A stretch of 64,000 bases of DNA from Neovahlkampfia damariscottae (Eukaryota > Heterolobosea > Selenaionea > Neovahlkampfiida > Neovahlkampfiidae), in the NCBI GenBank assembly GCA_016618085.1, contig JABLTG010000008.1:124001-188000 (forward strand). The letters are read 5' to 3'. The notes under the pieces are model-generated. The model was not told the origin of the DNA, ran no database searches, and saw only the letters and a list, made by a program, of their open reading frames with translations. Positions within the stretch are counted from its first letter, which is position 1, and every line of letters starts with the position of its first letter. Below, piece after piece: positions 1-8,878 of the stretch. The position numbers and the translations under genes are program-made.

Positions 1-203
1 TTTAACATCTTTATCTTCAACGAATTTTAATGAAGTTTGTGACTTTCCAAATTTTAATGTTTCTTCATTTTTTTCTGTATTTTGAGTTTATTTCCTTTTT
101 TTTTACCTTTTGAAACTGTTTTTCCACCAAAGTAGTTTGTAAAATAACTTGAACTTTTGTCAAGTTGGTTGACTTTGAATGTTGCTTGGAGTATTTTGGA
201 CAT
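1..203 (-). CDS. Hypothetical protein, N-terminal part (runs off left edge)
   Basis: The start ATG is at 203 on the minus strand, with a CCAATCA element about 20 bp upstream. Exon 1 is 107-203 and exon 2 runs from 74 to the window edge. The intron 75-106 is a 32-nt GT-AG intron and keeps the frame open. The visible protein begins MSKILQATFKVNQLDKSS and is about 57 residues long, polar, with no domain I recognise. The function cannot be given. The call rests on the open spliced frame, the typical intron and the promoter-like element. Confidence 0.5.
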
Positions 204-510
204 TTCCGGATTTAATCTGATTGGTGGAAAATCCAAACTCCGATTTAAAGGAATTATTGACAGCAAAAACACCAAAATAAAACTCCGAGAAAAAAAATTC
301 ATTCATATTTTGTTTGTTTCTAAATTGGAGAAAACTGAAATGATGGAAGCTAAAGAACCATATCAGAAGTAATGTATCATGAAATTCTTCTCTATTTTCC
401 ATAGTTCCAAGTGTCTATTGTGGTAGACCATGAACATGACAAAAGCTTATGACTGACAGTTAAAACATAATTTTCTTATTTTGTCCAATTGAAACTCACC
501 AACATTCAAC

Positions 511-918
511 ATGTCTCAGTACAAATTAGAATGGTAACAAAAACTCAATTTTCATTAATATACTTTGAAAGGCACCTTAGAAGTTTTGAAGAATTTCATC
601 ACTCAGAAAATGAAAAAGTAACAAAAAAAAGAAAAAAAAAAGAAAAAAAAAATAAAAAAGAAAGTTTAAAAAGTAAACACAATTTCATTTTTTTAATTTT
701 AATATGCAGATGCACTTGAAAAAGATACAGAATTAAAAGAAAAAAGATTTGAAAATAATATAAAAATTTTAAAAAAGAAAAGAGCTCCAAAGCTTGTTGA
801 AGCACAAGAAAAAATTTTAAAAATGTTGGAAAAAAAACAAACAGATAGAGAAGAAAATTTAAAAGAAATTGATGTAAATTCACAAGACGAACAAGAATAT
901 AGTGATTATGAAAATTAA
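511..918 (+). CDS. Small charged coiled-coil protein, unknown function
   Basis: Three exons (511-533, 572-672, 710-918) join in frame to 110 residues. The start is placed at the ATG 23 bp after a CCAATT element. The protein begins MSQYKLEWHLRSFEEF, has a Lys/Glu-rich middle coded by an A-rich tract, and continues as a predicted coiled coil (NNIKILKKKRAPKLVEAQ) to an acidic tail. I do not recognise a family. The stop codon lies only 5 bp from the stop of the convergent secreted-protein gene, so the two 3' UTRs must overlap. Exon 2 includes a homopolymeric A tract, so the splice donor there is the least certain point. Confidence 0.6.
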
Positions 919-923
919 ATTTT

Positions 924-2180
924 TTAAACATTAAATTCAATTTCTTCAAGAACTGATACAGTGTTACCTTGACATGCTTGAACACATCTCGCTTTAGCCA
1001 TTTGTTCTCCATTTGGAAAGTTGTCATTATTCTTCATGAATTTTGGACACTCACAAACATATCCATTTTTACCTTCTCTAACTCTTTCAATGAATGCATT
1101 TTTGAAATTTCTTGCTACTTTTTCAAATGAAGCTCTATAATGTGAATAAAGTTTTCCTTCAAATTTTTTTTCAATTGATTTCATTTCAGCAAGTTTAGCA
1201 GTAAAGTATTCTGATAAATAAACATTTCCTTTGAATTTTTGTTTAATTGATTTATCATTATCTAAAAGTTGATTAATTCTATCTTCAACAGCTTTTTTCC
1301 ATTCCTTTTTAAAAATTAATTTTTTTAAAAGTTTTCTTACTGGATCTTCATGACACATTTTTCTGAATGAAAGGAAAAGTTCAGCCATAGTTCCAAGGTA
1401 TTTTGGAATATATTGTCTTGGGTGTTTTCCAATAGTAACAAGTATATTATGAAAAGAATCAGTTTGTGATACACGAACTTTTTTTAGTGGAAAAATGAAT
1501 TGTTTTGCTTCTTGAACATATTTAACTAAAGCATCTCTCATCCAAAATTCTTCTGAAGGTTCATCATAAGCTCTTCTAATACAACCATTTAAGTATGAAA
1601 TAAAAACATCTCTTTTCTTAGAACTTTGAGTTTGTTGAATAAAATCTGTAAAATATACAACATTATTACATTTTGGAACGAATTGTGAACAATCTACAGC
1701 ACAAACAAATTTTTGTTGACATTTTTGATTCAAGCTATTGAATGGAATTTTGAGAGTACTTTTAACGAAGCCATTAGCAATATAGTTGGCAGCAATTTTT
1801 CCATATTTGTATGCGTTTTTACCAACGTATGTACCACCATATTTAATGTAATGAGCAGTCTTTTTAGCATATTTTGAGATCATTTTACCAGCCAAGTTGA
1901 AATTTTTTTTCATAACTTTACCAGCTTTCTTTGCAAATTTTCCAACTTTTCTGGTGTTCTTTTTTGCGAATTTTCCAGCTCTTTTTACTGTCTTTTTAGT
2001 AAATCTTTTTGCTTTTGAAAAAGCTTTTCTAATTCTTCTGAAGAATAATGTTTGGACTTCCAGTGATTCGACATCATCAAATTCTTGCATTTGAGTTGCT
2101 CCAGATGAACAATTGATAGGAAGTGATTGTACGTAAAAAGAAACAAAACAGAGAGCAACAAGGAGTAAAACTAACTTCAT
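924..2180 (-). CDS. Secreted Cys-rich protein with a Lys-rich amphipathic N-terminal segment
   Basis: A single exon codes for 418 residues. Residues 1-19 form a clear signal peptide (MKLVLLLVALCFVSF), followed by LPINCSSGA. Residues about 48-140 are strongly basic with a repeated KK-x-x-KR-x-GKFA pattern of roughly 11 residues, predicted to form amphipathic helices. The rest is a Cys-containing domain with CAVDCSQF, CNNVVYFTDF, and a C-terminal block (GYVCECPKFMKNN, FPNGEQMAKARC). A paralogue lies at 3400-4422, sharing the signal-adjacent motif and C-terminal domain but not the long basic repeat. No known family was recognised. The basic segment resembles membrane-active peptides only by composition, so an antimicrobial or lytic role is inference. 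Two ATTGGTT elements lie within 60 bp upstream of the start. Confidence 0.85.
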   Translation of the reverse strand: MKLVLLLVALCFVSFYVQSLPINCSSGATQMQEFDDVESLEVQTLFFRRIRKAFSKAKRFTKKTVKRAGKFAKKNTRKVGKFAKKAGKVMKKNFNLAGKMISKYAKKTAHYIKYGGTYVGKNAYKYGKIAANYIANGFVKSTLKIPFNSLNQKCQQKFVCAVDCSQFVPKCNNVVYFTDFIQQTQSSKKRDVFISYLNGCIRRAYDEPSEEFWMRDALVKYVQEAKQFIFPLKKVRVSQTDSFHNILVTIGKHPRQYIPKYLGTMAELFLSFRKMCHEDPVRKLLKKLIFKKEWKKAVEDRINQLLDNDKSIKQKFKGNVYLSEYFTAKLAEMKSIEKKFEGKLYSHYRASFEKVARNFKNAFIERVREGKNGYVCECPKFMKNNDNFPNGEQMAKARCVQACQGNTVSVLEEIEFNV

Positions 2181-2373
2181 TTCTTTCTGTCAACTGATTA
2201 TTGGTTAATTTCTACACAAATGATTGGTTAAGTAAGAATGAACAACATTGGTCAATTCTCAAAAAGTTGATGTTTATTTTTCTCTTTCAATGCCAAGTTG
2301 GAAGAAAACTTTCTTTTTTAACCAACTTTGTGAACAAAAAAAAATTTTGCAAGTTTTATTTTCAATCCAACAA

Positions 2374-2982
2374 TTATTTGCATTGATACTTCTTTAACAA
2401 TTTATTCCAACCTTTTGAAACATCATTCACTACATAAACATGAATATCTTCAGAGAAATCACGAATTAGCTGAAGAAATTCATCATAAGAACAGTGCAAT
2501 TGATAATCCAAATTCTTCAGTATTACTTTTTCTGAAATGACATAATTCGATAAATTTGATGTAAAGAACTTTTTTATATCTAATTTTTCAACATCTTCAA
2601 ACATTTTACAAGCCAAAACGACACAAATAATATATTGACCCTTGAAAGAGTCTGGATTTATAGCTATCTGTGTATCAACTTTCAAGTGCTTTTTCAGATA
2701 AAATAACCCAAAAATCAGTGAAGAAGGATGACAATTTGATATGGATACCAACGCTTCAACAAATTTTTTCATAACCTTTTTTGACATAATTTCACTTGTA
2801 TATTGTTCTTGATACAGTTTACAAAGGCCATTTGATAGCCATGAAATTAGTACATAGTGTTGAATGACTGCAGCATTTCTTTCTGAACAATCTCTCAATT
2901 CAAGTATTCCATCATCATGAACCATTTCTTCAATCCAAGCTTGCTTCAGACAAAGCTCTCTATGTACCTGCATGGTAGTCAT
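2374..2982 (-). CDS. Cyclin-like protein (PHO80/PCL-type cyclin box)
   Basis: A single exon codes for 202 residues. The block from about residue 70 to 165 (FVEALVSISNCHPSSLIFGL, FYLKKHLK, FKGQYIICVVLACKMFED, VILKNLDYQL) follows the helical pattern of the cyclin box in short PHO80/PCL-like cyclins, which partner CDKs. The length fits that group, which is smaller than mitotic cyclins. The start is the first ATG of the frame. No CCAAT element lies close to it, the nearest ATTGG being about 75 bp upstream. The gene sits between the two secreted paralogues, suggesting that the tandem duplication preceded or bracketed it. The specific CDK partner cannot be inferred. Confidence 0.72.
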   Translation of the reverse strand: MTTMQVHRELCLKQAWIEEMVHDDGILELRDCSERNAAVIQHYVLISWLSNGLCKLYQEQYTSEIMSKKVMKKFVEALVSISNCHPSSLIFGLFYLKKHLKVDTQIAINPDSFKGQYIICVVLACKMFEDVEKLDIKKFFTSNLSNYVISEKVILKNLDYQLHCSYDEFLQLIRDFSEDIHVYVVNDVSKGWNKLLKKYQCK

Positions 2983-3165
2983 TATTTAATTTTTCTATGT
3001 TGTAGTCTGACGACTGAGATTCTTTTTGTTTCTATTGAACAACAAAATGAGGTTTTATTGGTCTCGATACCTTATACCGAAACAAAAATGGAAATTTTTA
3101 AATAAAAATTGGAAAAGTTTTTCTAAAATCGGTGAAAAAAACCTGTATTCTCTGATATACTTCCT

Positions 3166-3384
3166 TTACATTCCAGTTTGATTAAAATAAGAAAGTAGTT
3201 TTTTCATCCAATTTTGGATAAATTCAAAAAGTTCAAAAGAAGAATGTGCTTTTGGTGATTGATGTCTGCTATTTTTCTTCTTTGATGAAACACTTCTAGG
3301 ATGCCAATTTTCAGAATGACAGAAAGAAATTTTGGAAACACTTCTAAAAAATTTTGGAAAAGTAAAATCTGAAGCAGAAGACAT
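3166..3384 (-). CDS. Possible small protein, 72 aa
   Basis: An ATG-initiated open frame on the minus strand begins 16 bp downstream of the stop codon of the secreted paralogue at 3400. It codes for a Ser/Lys-rich peptide (MSSASDFTFPKFFRSVSK) with no recognised domain and no promoter-like CCAAT element of its own. It could be a real small gene, a remnant, or chance. The spacing to the upstream gene argues against an independent transcript. Confidence 0.25.
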   Translation of the reverse strand: MSSASDFTFPKFFRSVSKISFCHSENWHPRSVSSKKKNSRHQSPKAHSSFELFEFIQNWMKKLLSYFNQTGM

Positions 3385-3399
3385 TTTCTTACAAATTTT

Positions 3400-4422
3400 T
3401 TATTCTTCATAAATTAATTCTTCAAGAACAGTGTTTGAATTTGTAGAACAAACAACATTACATCTATCTTCAGCGATTTTTTGTCCATTTGGGAAGAGAT
3501 TATTATTCTTCATAAAATTCTCACATTTACAAACATATCCAAAATCATTCTTCGTGATTAAACCAACAAAGAACATTTTGAAAGCATTTACAGCATCATT
3601 AAATTTTGTATAAAGAGAGTTGTTACCAAAAAGATTTGATACAATCATTTGTCTTTTAATAGCAGCCAATTGAGCGACTTGATCAACAAAATATTCTCTA
3701 AGAGCAGTATTTCCACTAAATTGAACTTCAATATCTTCTGTGTTGAAATCAAAAAGTTCATTTACTTTTTGTTCAACATTTTCTCTCCAATTTTCGTCTT
3801 CTGTGCACATTCTTTGAAAAGTAAGCATAAGTTCTGACATTTTTCCAAGATATTTCAAAATTGGGTCATTTGATTTTTCAATCTTGTCTAAAATTTCTCC
3901 ATAAGTTATTGATGAACGTTGAAAAGTTTTAGTGAATGTAAATGAGAAGCCATAGAGTTTAAGTTGTAAATATGATTTGATTGGATTCTTTTCTCTTGGA
4001 CCATCGAATTTTCTGTAGATACAAGCATCCATATATGCTTTAAAAACTTGTCTTTCTGTTCCTTGAGCATTTTGAGTGAAATCTGTGAAGAAAGCAGCTT
4101 TGTTACATCCTTCAACAACTTTTGAGCAATCAACAACACAAACATCTTTTGATCTGCAAATTGGATTCAATTTCCAAATTTTGAAGTTTTTGAAAAAAGT
4201 AAAAAAGTTATTTGAAGACTTTGAAATTGCAGAACCAAAAAAGTTGTTTGATTTCTTTGGAGTTTTGCCAATTTTTCTGCTTTTAGTTTTTGTGATTAGT
4301 GATCCTGAAAAGCTTAAGCCATCTACGCCTGAATCCATTTCTTCAGCTCCTGAAGAGCAGTTTATTGGAAGTGTGTAAACATATGCCACAACAAAGAACA
4401 ACAAAATGAAGCTCGTTTTCAT
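3400..4422 (-). CDS. Secreted Cys-rich protein, paralogue of the 924-2180 gene
   Basis: A single exon codes for 340 residues from the ATG at 4422 (MKTSFILLFFVVAYVYT, signal peptide). The open frame continues further 5', but the ATTGGT elements at about 4445-4490 lie in that extension, so the downstream ATG is preferred. LPINCSSGA directly follows the signal peptide, as in the paralogue. The conserved domain contains CVVDCSKV, CNKAAFFTDF, a Cys near CIYRKF, and the C-terminal block GYVCKCENFMKNN ... FPNGQKIAEDRC ... VLEE. In place of the long cationic repeat there is a shorter basic, Ser/Asn-rich spacer. The protein is secreted or vacuolar by inference; its biochemical role is unknown. Confidence 0.85.
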   Translation of the reverse strand: MKTSFILLFFVVAYVYTLPINCSSGAEEMDSGVDGLSFSGSLITKTKSRKIGKTPKKSNNFFGSAISKSSNNFFTFFKNFKIWKLNPICRSKDVCVVDCSKVVEGCNKAAFFTDFTQNAQGTERQVFKAYMDACIYRKFDGPREKNPIKSYLQLKLYGFSFTFTKTFQRSSITYGEILDKIEKSNDPILKYLGKMSELMLTFQRMCTEDENWRENVEQKVNELFDFNTEDIEVQFSGNTALREYFVDQVAQLAAIKRQMIVSNLFGNNSLYTKFNDAVNAFKMFFVGLITKNDFGYVCKCENFMKNNNLFPNGQKIAEDRCNVVCSTNSNTVLEELIYEE

Positions 4423-4577
4423 TTTTTTAAAAGGTAAAAGTTGATTGGTAGATTCATCAAACGTCATTGAATTGACCAATGTGGTTGACCATTTTTTAAT
4501 CATTTTTTTTTGTTATATATTGTCATTGAAAAATTGAAAAATTATTCATTTTTGATAACTTTTTTTTTGGAAACATA

Positions 4578-5767
4578 TTAATATCCATTTGGATTGTTTT
4601 TGTGCCATTTCCAAGCTGATTCAATGATTTTTTCGAGTGTGTCATATTTTCTGTTCCATTTCAACACTTTTTCTGCTTTTTCAGAGGTGGCAATTAAATA
4701 ATCAGGATCACCTTCTCTGCGAGACACAATTTCTTCAGGAATCAGATGACCAGTAACTTTTCTACAAACTTCAATAACTTCTTTTACGCTAAAACCATTT
4801 CCAGAACCTAAATTAAAATGATTTGAATCACCTCCATCTTCTAAATACTTCAATGCATTGACACTGATGATTAAAAATAAAAATAAATCAAACTGTGCAT
4901 TTGCTAAATCAGTAACATGAATGTAATCCCTGACACACTTTTCAAAAATTAATATCGACAAAAATGTTTTACTGTTCCATCTTTGGTTTTATAATCATTT
5001 CCAAATATAGAAATTTTTTTTCTTTGGTTCAGAGCTACCTGCAACACAATTGGAATTAAATGTGTCTCTGGGTTATGTGATTCCCCAATTTCTCCACTTT
5101 CATGAGCACCACATGCATTAAAATATCTTAATGAAACATATTTTATGCCAAGGCATTGGTCGCACCTTTGAAAAATTAGTTTCGTAAACACAAAATAAAA
5201 CCATTTTAACATCTTTTCAACACATAATTTAGTTTCACCATAAGGATTTATTGGATTTTTTATGTCATTTTCTTGAATCGGAATTTGTTCAGGTTGTCCA
5301 AAAATCGCTGCTGTGGAGGAGAATATGATGTACTTACAATTGAATTTTTGCATTACTTTCAATATTTTCATTGTACCAACAAAATTATTTTCAAAATAAC
5401 CTAAGGGATCTTTTGATGAATCTCCTACTGAAATTAATCCTCCAAAATGCTTCAAAAAAAAATTAAGTGGAAAAGAACATTACAATCACAGCAAGAATTT
5501 CATTTTCTTCAAAAACCTTTGATAACTTAGATTCATCATTAGTATCTCCTTCTATAAATTTAAAACCTTCCACTGATTTTTTAAAGCCATGACTGAAAAG
5601 GAATGTTAAATTTGTTGATTTTTTTTTGAACCTGAGATTGTCATATACGATGACATTATATTTTGAATTTTTTAATTCTATACATGTATGAGAACCAATA
5701 TATCCAGCTCCACCTGTGAAAACGTTCAATTTTTTTTCACACTTTTACCAACAACCAAAACAGACAT
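4578..5767 (-). CDS. galE: UDP-glucose/UDP-galactose 4-epimerase
   Basis: Seven exons (5749-5767, 5632-5713, 5484-5592, 5202-5449, 4973-5165, 4894-4937, 4578-4863) join to 326 residues, the usual GalE length. The six introns are only 30-39 nt. The first intron interrupts the NAD-binding glycine motif, which splices to VGGAGYIGSHT. Other family marks are VYDNLS, IHFGGLISVG, the Ser of IIFSSTAA, the catalytic YxxxK in PYGETK, and SLRYFNACGA. It is a short-chain dehydrogenase/reductase family enzyme interconverting UDP-glucose and UDP-galactose in the Leloir pathway (family knowledge). The start ATG at 5767 is separated from the divergent gene start at 5810 by only 42 bp holding one CCAATCA, so both are likely driven from one element. 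Confidence 0.95.
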
Positions 5768-5777
5768 TTTGAAACAA

Positions 5778-5784
5778 CCAATCA
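5778..5784. promoter_or_regulatory. CCAATCA element between divergent starts
   Basis: CCAATCA lies in the 42-bp gap between the galE start (5767, minus) and the F-box gene start (5810, plus). It is one of about 30 similar elements found just 5' of start codons in the window. The location and recurrence suggest a bidirectional core promoter element; the binding protein is unknown (an NF-Y-like factor is one option). Confidence 0.55.
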
Positions 5785-5809
5785 ATTTACAACTGAACCT
5801 TCCAATAAA

Positions 5810-7612
5810 ATGTTCTGGAAGAAAAAACAAGAACAACCAGACAAAAAACAACTTCGAGAAAGTTATTTCTTGAACATAAGAGTGTGCTTAGAGAGGTTTG
5901 ATAGAGAAGGAATAGAAAGTTTTTTATTGAATTTTCCGCAAGAAAATTTCAGAACTACAAAACAATTTAATAATGGGCATTTGGACCCAAAAACTTTTTC
6001 TATACTGTCAGAACTTACAAATTCCACTGTTAAAAACTACCCGTTGACAGTTATTGTTTTTATTATTTGTTTTGGAAATAGTTGGGACAATCGTGAAAAC
6101 AAACAAATTAAGTTTTTTGATGCTTTTGCCTTTTGTCTGGATGTGTCAACAACTTTTATTCAGGAACTAAATAATCCAGCTTTTTTACCTCTCATTGAAG
6201 CACATGCCATGTCTTCCTATAAAGAGATTATTTTAAAAAGAGTTATGATTTGTTCAAAAGAAGAACTTCAAAAACTGAATAAAAAAGCATTAGCTGGAAT
6301 TGAGACAATTGCCTTAGACTTCTATAATTATAAATATATTCAAAATTTGGAATCATCTCTTGTTTCATTTGAAAAACATTGGAAAATTTTTAAATTAAAA
6401 GAGCATTGGGAAGATTCTCATATTCGTGTGATGGTACATTTTTGTAGATTGCATCCAAAGGAGAGTTTTGAAAAGATAAATGATTATTCATTTGGAAAAT
6501 ATCCTATCCCTGATTCTGTTGTTCATTATTGGCTCACTAAGCATCATGGATTTAATGATGAAAAATTTATCAAACAAATACAATCTTTAATATCAAAATA
6601 TCCAAAAAAACTATTGAACTTTGATGAAAATATTTTATTTTACGCTTGTAGATTGGGAGATATTGAATTATATTCTTTAATCGCTGAATTACATCCTGAA
6701 CTGATAAATCAAAAAAATAAGTATTTTTTTGTTCCCTTAAACATTGCTCAATCAAATAATCATTTAAAATTAGTTGAATTTGCCAAAGAAAAATACAAAG
6801 CTGAACTAATACCTTCAAAAATTGACAATCTTACAGATGATGTTTTCATTCATATTCTCTTGTTCCTTACTGATTTATCAGAAGGTTATGATTCAAAAAC
6901 ATTGTTACCACTGAAACTGGTTAATTCATTATTTTATGAAAAATCTTTAAGTGAAACTATTTGGCAATTTGTATGTGCTAAAAAACAAAATATCATTTCA
7001 TTATCAAGAGAAAGTTGGTTGGTCTCAGCATTTTCAATTTACAAATTTCAAAAACTCTCAAATAATTTGCATTCAAGGATCATCAAAGTTTTAATGAATA
7101 ATGGTGACAAAAATTGGAGAAATTTGACAAATGTTCAAGAAATAGTGAATGATTTCCAAAAAAGAAAAATGGATATTGATGATCTACTTGAAAAAGGAAT
7201 GATCACTGAAAGAATTTATTTTGAAATGAAATTTTCAAGTGGTTTCAATAAATCATTTGATAATAAGAAATTGATTGAGCCATTTGAATGGAAAGAGTTA
7301 AAGTTGAAAGAATTGAAATTTGACTCAAAAGATATCAATTATTTTTTGAAGAATCAAATTGTCAAAAGATTGGTTTTTCAAAGTCTGACTTCAACATTTG
7401 AAGATTTATTGGTCAATTCATTTGAAGAAAATATTCCAATATTTTCCAATGAATTTAATGCTGATTCTGATTATTGTATTCGATTTTTTGTTGGAAAAAA
7501 AGTTGGTGATGTTTTTGAATTGTTGATTGTTTCTGATGACATTTTGTTCTTAATTTTTGCCAAAATAGTGTACAATGTAGAAGAAGTTATTGATTATTTC
7601 AATAATTTATAA
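5810..7612 (+). CDS. F-box protein with ankyrin-like repeats
   Basis: A single exon of 600 residues. Around residues 275-335 there are two ankyrin-like helices pairs (ENILFYACRLGDIELYSLIA, PLNIAQSNNHLKLVEFAKEK). They are followed at about 345-395 by an F-box-like segment (IDNLTDDVFIHILLFL ... LKLVNSLFYEKSLSETIW). The N-terminal 270 and C-terminal 200 residues are unrecognised. If the F-box reading is right, the protein would be a substrate receptor of an SCF ubiquitin ligase, but Skp1 binding is inference. The start ATG follows the shared CCAATCA element by 26 bp. The stop is 67 bp from the next start. Confidence 0.65.
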   Translation: MFWKKKQEQPDKKQLRESYFLNIRVCLERFDREGIESFLLNFPQENFRTTKQFNNGHLDPKTFSILSELTNSTVKNYPLTVIVFIICFGNSWDNRENKQIKFFDAFAFCLDVSTTFIQELNNPAFLPLIEAHAMSSYKEIILKRVMICSKEELQKLNKKALAGIETIALDFYNYKYIQNLESSLVSFEKHWKIFKLKEHWEDSHIRVMVHFCRLHPKESFEKINDYSFGKYPIPDSVVHYWLTKHHGFNDEKFIKQIQSLISKYPKKLLNFDENILFYACRLGDIELYSLIAELHPELINQKNKYFFVPLNIAQSNNHLKLVEFAKEKYKAELIPSKIDNLTDDVFIHILLFLTDLSEGYDSKTLLPLKLVNSLFYEKSLSETIWQFVCAKKQNIISLSRESWLVSAFSIYKFQKLSNNLHSRIIKVLMNNGDKNWRNLTNVQEIVNDFQKRKMDIDDLLEKGMITERIYFEMKFSSGFNKSFDNKKLIEPFEWKELKLKELKFDSKDINYFLKNQIVKRLVFQSLTSTFEDLLVNSFEENIPIFSNEFNADSDYCIRFFVGKKVGDVFELLIVSDDILFLIFAKIVYNVEEVIDYFNNL

Positions 7613-7661
7613 AAAAAATAATCGACATAAAAATTCCTCTATTTGGTATAAGCAACATCAA

Positions 7662-7668
7662 CCAATCA
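7662..7668. promoter_or_regulatory. CCAATCA element before GTPase-like gene
   Basis: CCAATCA sits 12 bp before the ATG at 7680, inside a 67-bp gap after the preceding stop codon. It supports the choice of the ATG at 7680 over the open frame further upstream, which overlaps the neighbouring gene. Confidence 0.5.
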
Positions 7669-7679
7669 ACAACAAACTT

Positions 7680-8744
7680 ATGAAGAACGAATTTTCTGTT
7701 TCAGTGTTAGGACCTTCAGGTGAAGGAAAATCTTCTTATATCACTTATCTAACTAAGAAAACAACTTTGAAAACACATAAACCAACAACTGAAGTGACGG
7801 AGATTGATTTCAAATTCTCTTTTCATGATAAACCTTGTAGCATTAAAATTTTCGATACACCTGGAGAGAAAGAATATGAATCACTTTTAAATGAACCAAT
7901 ATCAAAATCTGATGGCTTCATAATCGTTTTTTCAAAAGAAGTTGACAAGAAAACTCAACAACAAAAAATTTTACAATTTTTAAAAAAAATAACAAAAAAA
8001 GATGAAAAGAAAAACCCAACAGTTTTTTTACTAGCATCAATGGATGATTTAGATTCGCTTAAAATGAGTTTTGAAGATGTTGAAGATTTGGCTCTACAAT
8101 TTGGAGCCAAAGCGTTTGAAATTTCTTCAAAAACTGGCAATCAAGTAGAACAGAGTTTTGAAGCCTTCATAAAGAAACTACATAAAAGAAAGGAAAAAGG
8201 TCCAAAACCAATGTCTCAAAGATTAATCTATGCACTCGAGTTAAATGAAGAAGATACAAATGAAGAACAACAATTCACTAAAAATAACTCACAAAGTCAA
8301 ATTAGAATATTTGATGAAAATAAAACAGAAATACCACAAGTCCAAAATATTGAAAAACAAATTGAAAAAACTGAAAAAAGAAAATCAACCAAACTTATTG
8401 ACGCATTTTCAAAAAAGAAAGAAGAACCTGTTGTAAAAGATGAAGTCAATTATGAAGAAAAAAGAAAATCACTTCAAAAAAATCTGATGGAAATATACTC
8501 TGATAATGAATTGAATTTAAAATCAACTTCAAAACAGATACAACCAGTTAAAGTTGAAAAAGAAAAAAGAAAATCATTAACTCAAACTATAACAATGATG
8601 CTTGAAAAGAGAAAATCAAGAGAAATCGAAATGGACATTACAACATTTATTAAATCAGAAACCGATCCAAAAATTCCAGTCGTTCCAGTAAAAGAAAAAA
8701 GAAAAAGTCTTTCTGGTAAAATTACATCTATTTTCAAAAAATAA
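7680..8744 (+). CDS. Degenerate small-GTPase domain protein with KRKS-repeat tail
   Basis: A single exon codes for 354 residues. The first 175 residues form a Ras-like G domain: P-loop GPSGEGKSS, a switch II motif FDTPGEKEYESL, and a G5-like EISSKTG. The NKxD guanine-specificity motif is not clear; the corresponding strand reads FLLASMDDLDS, so nucleotide specificity may be altered. The C-terminal half is charged and low-complexity, with five copies of (E)KRKS, four of them followed by Leu or Thr, at irregular spacings of about 15-40 residues. These match basophilic kinase target sites. The start is fixed by the CCAATCA element 12 bp upstream. It may be a signalling scaffold; the upstream regulator is unknown. 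Confidence 0.7.
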   Translation: MKNEFSVSVLGPSGEGKSSYITYLTKKTTLKTHKPTTEVTEIDFKFSFHDKPCSIKIFDTPGEKEYESLLNEPISKSDGFIIVFSKEVDKKTQQQKILQFLKKITKKDEKKNPTVFLLASMDDLDSLKMSFEDVEDLALQFGAKAFEISSKTGNQVEQSFEAFIKKLHKRKEKGPKPMSQRLIYALELNEEDTNEEQQFTKNNSQSQIRIFDENKTEIPQVQNIEKQIEKTEKRKSTKLIDAFSKKKEEPVVKDEVNYEEKRKSLQKNLMEIYSDNELNLKSTSKQIQPVKVEKEKRKSLTQTITMMLEKRKSREIEMDITTFIKSETDPKIPVVPVKEKRKSLSGKITSIFKK

Positions 8745-8878
8745 ACAAAATTGTGACATTTTAGTATTTTCGCCATAATAGGTTCTTCATGATTTTTCTG
8801 TTCCAAATTTACCCTGATTAGAAGGCTGACAACCAATCAAATCCTTTAACCAATTCAATCAGTTTCTCCAAAGTGAAC

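Noticed and set aside
157-402. Overlapping open frames on both strands near the left edge
   Set aside because: They start at non-ATG codons or cross the promoter of the minus-strand gene at 1-203, and the spliced frame of that gene explains the region better.
4423-4503. N-terminal extension of the second secreted protein
   Set aside because: The extension lies across two CCAAT-type elements, whereas the downstream ATG begins a perfect signal peptide matching the paralogue.
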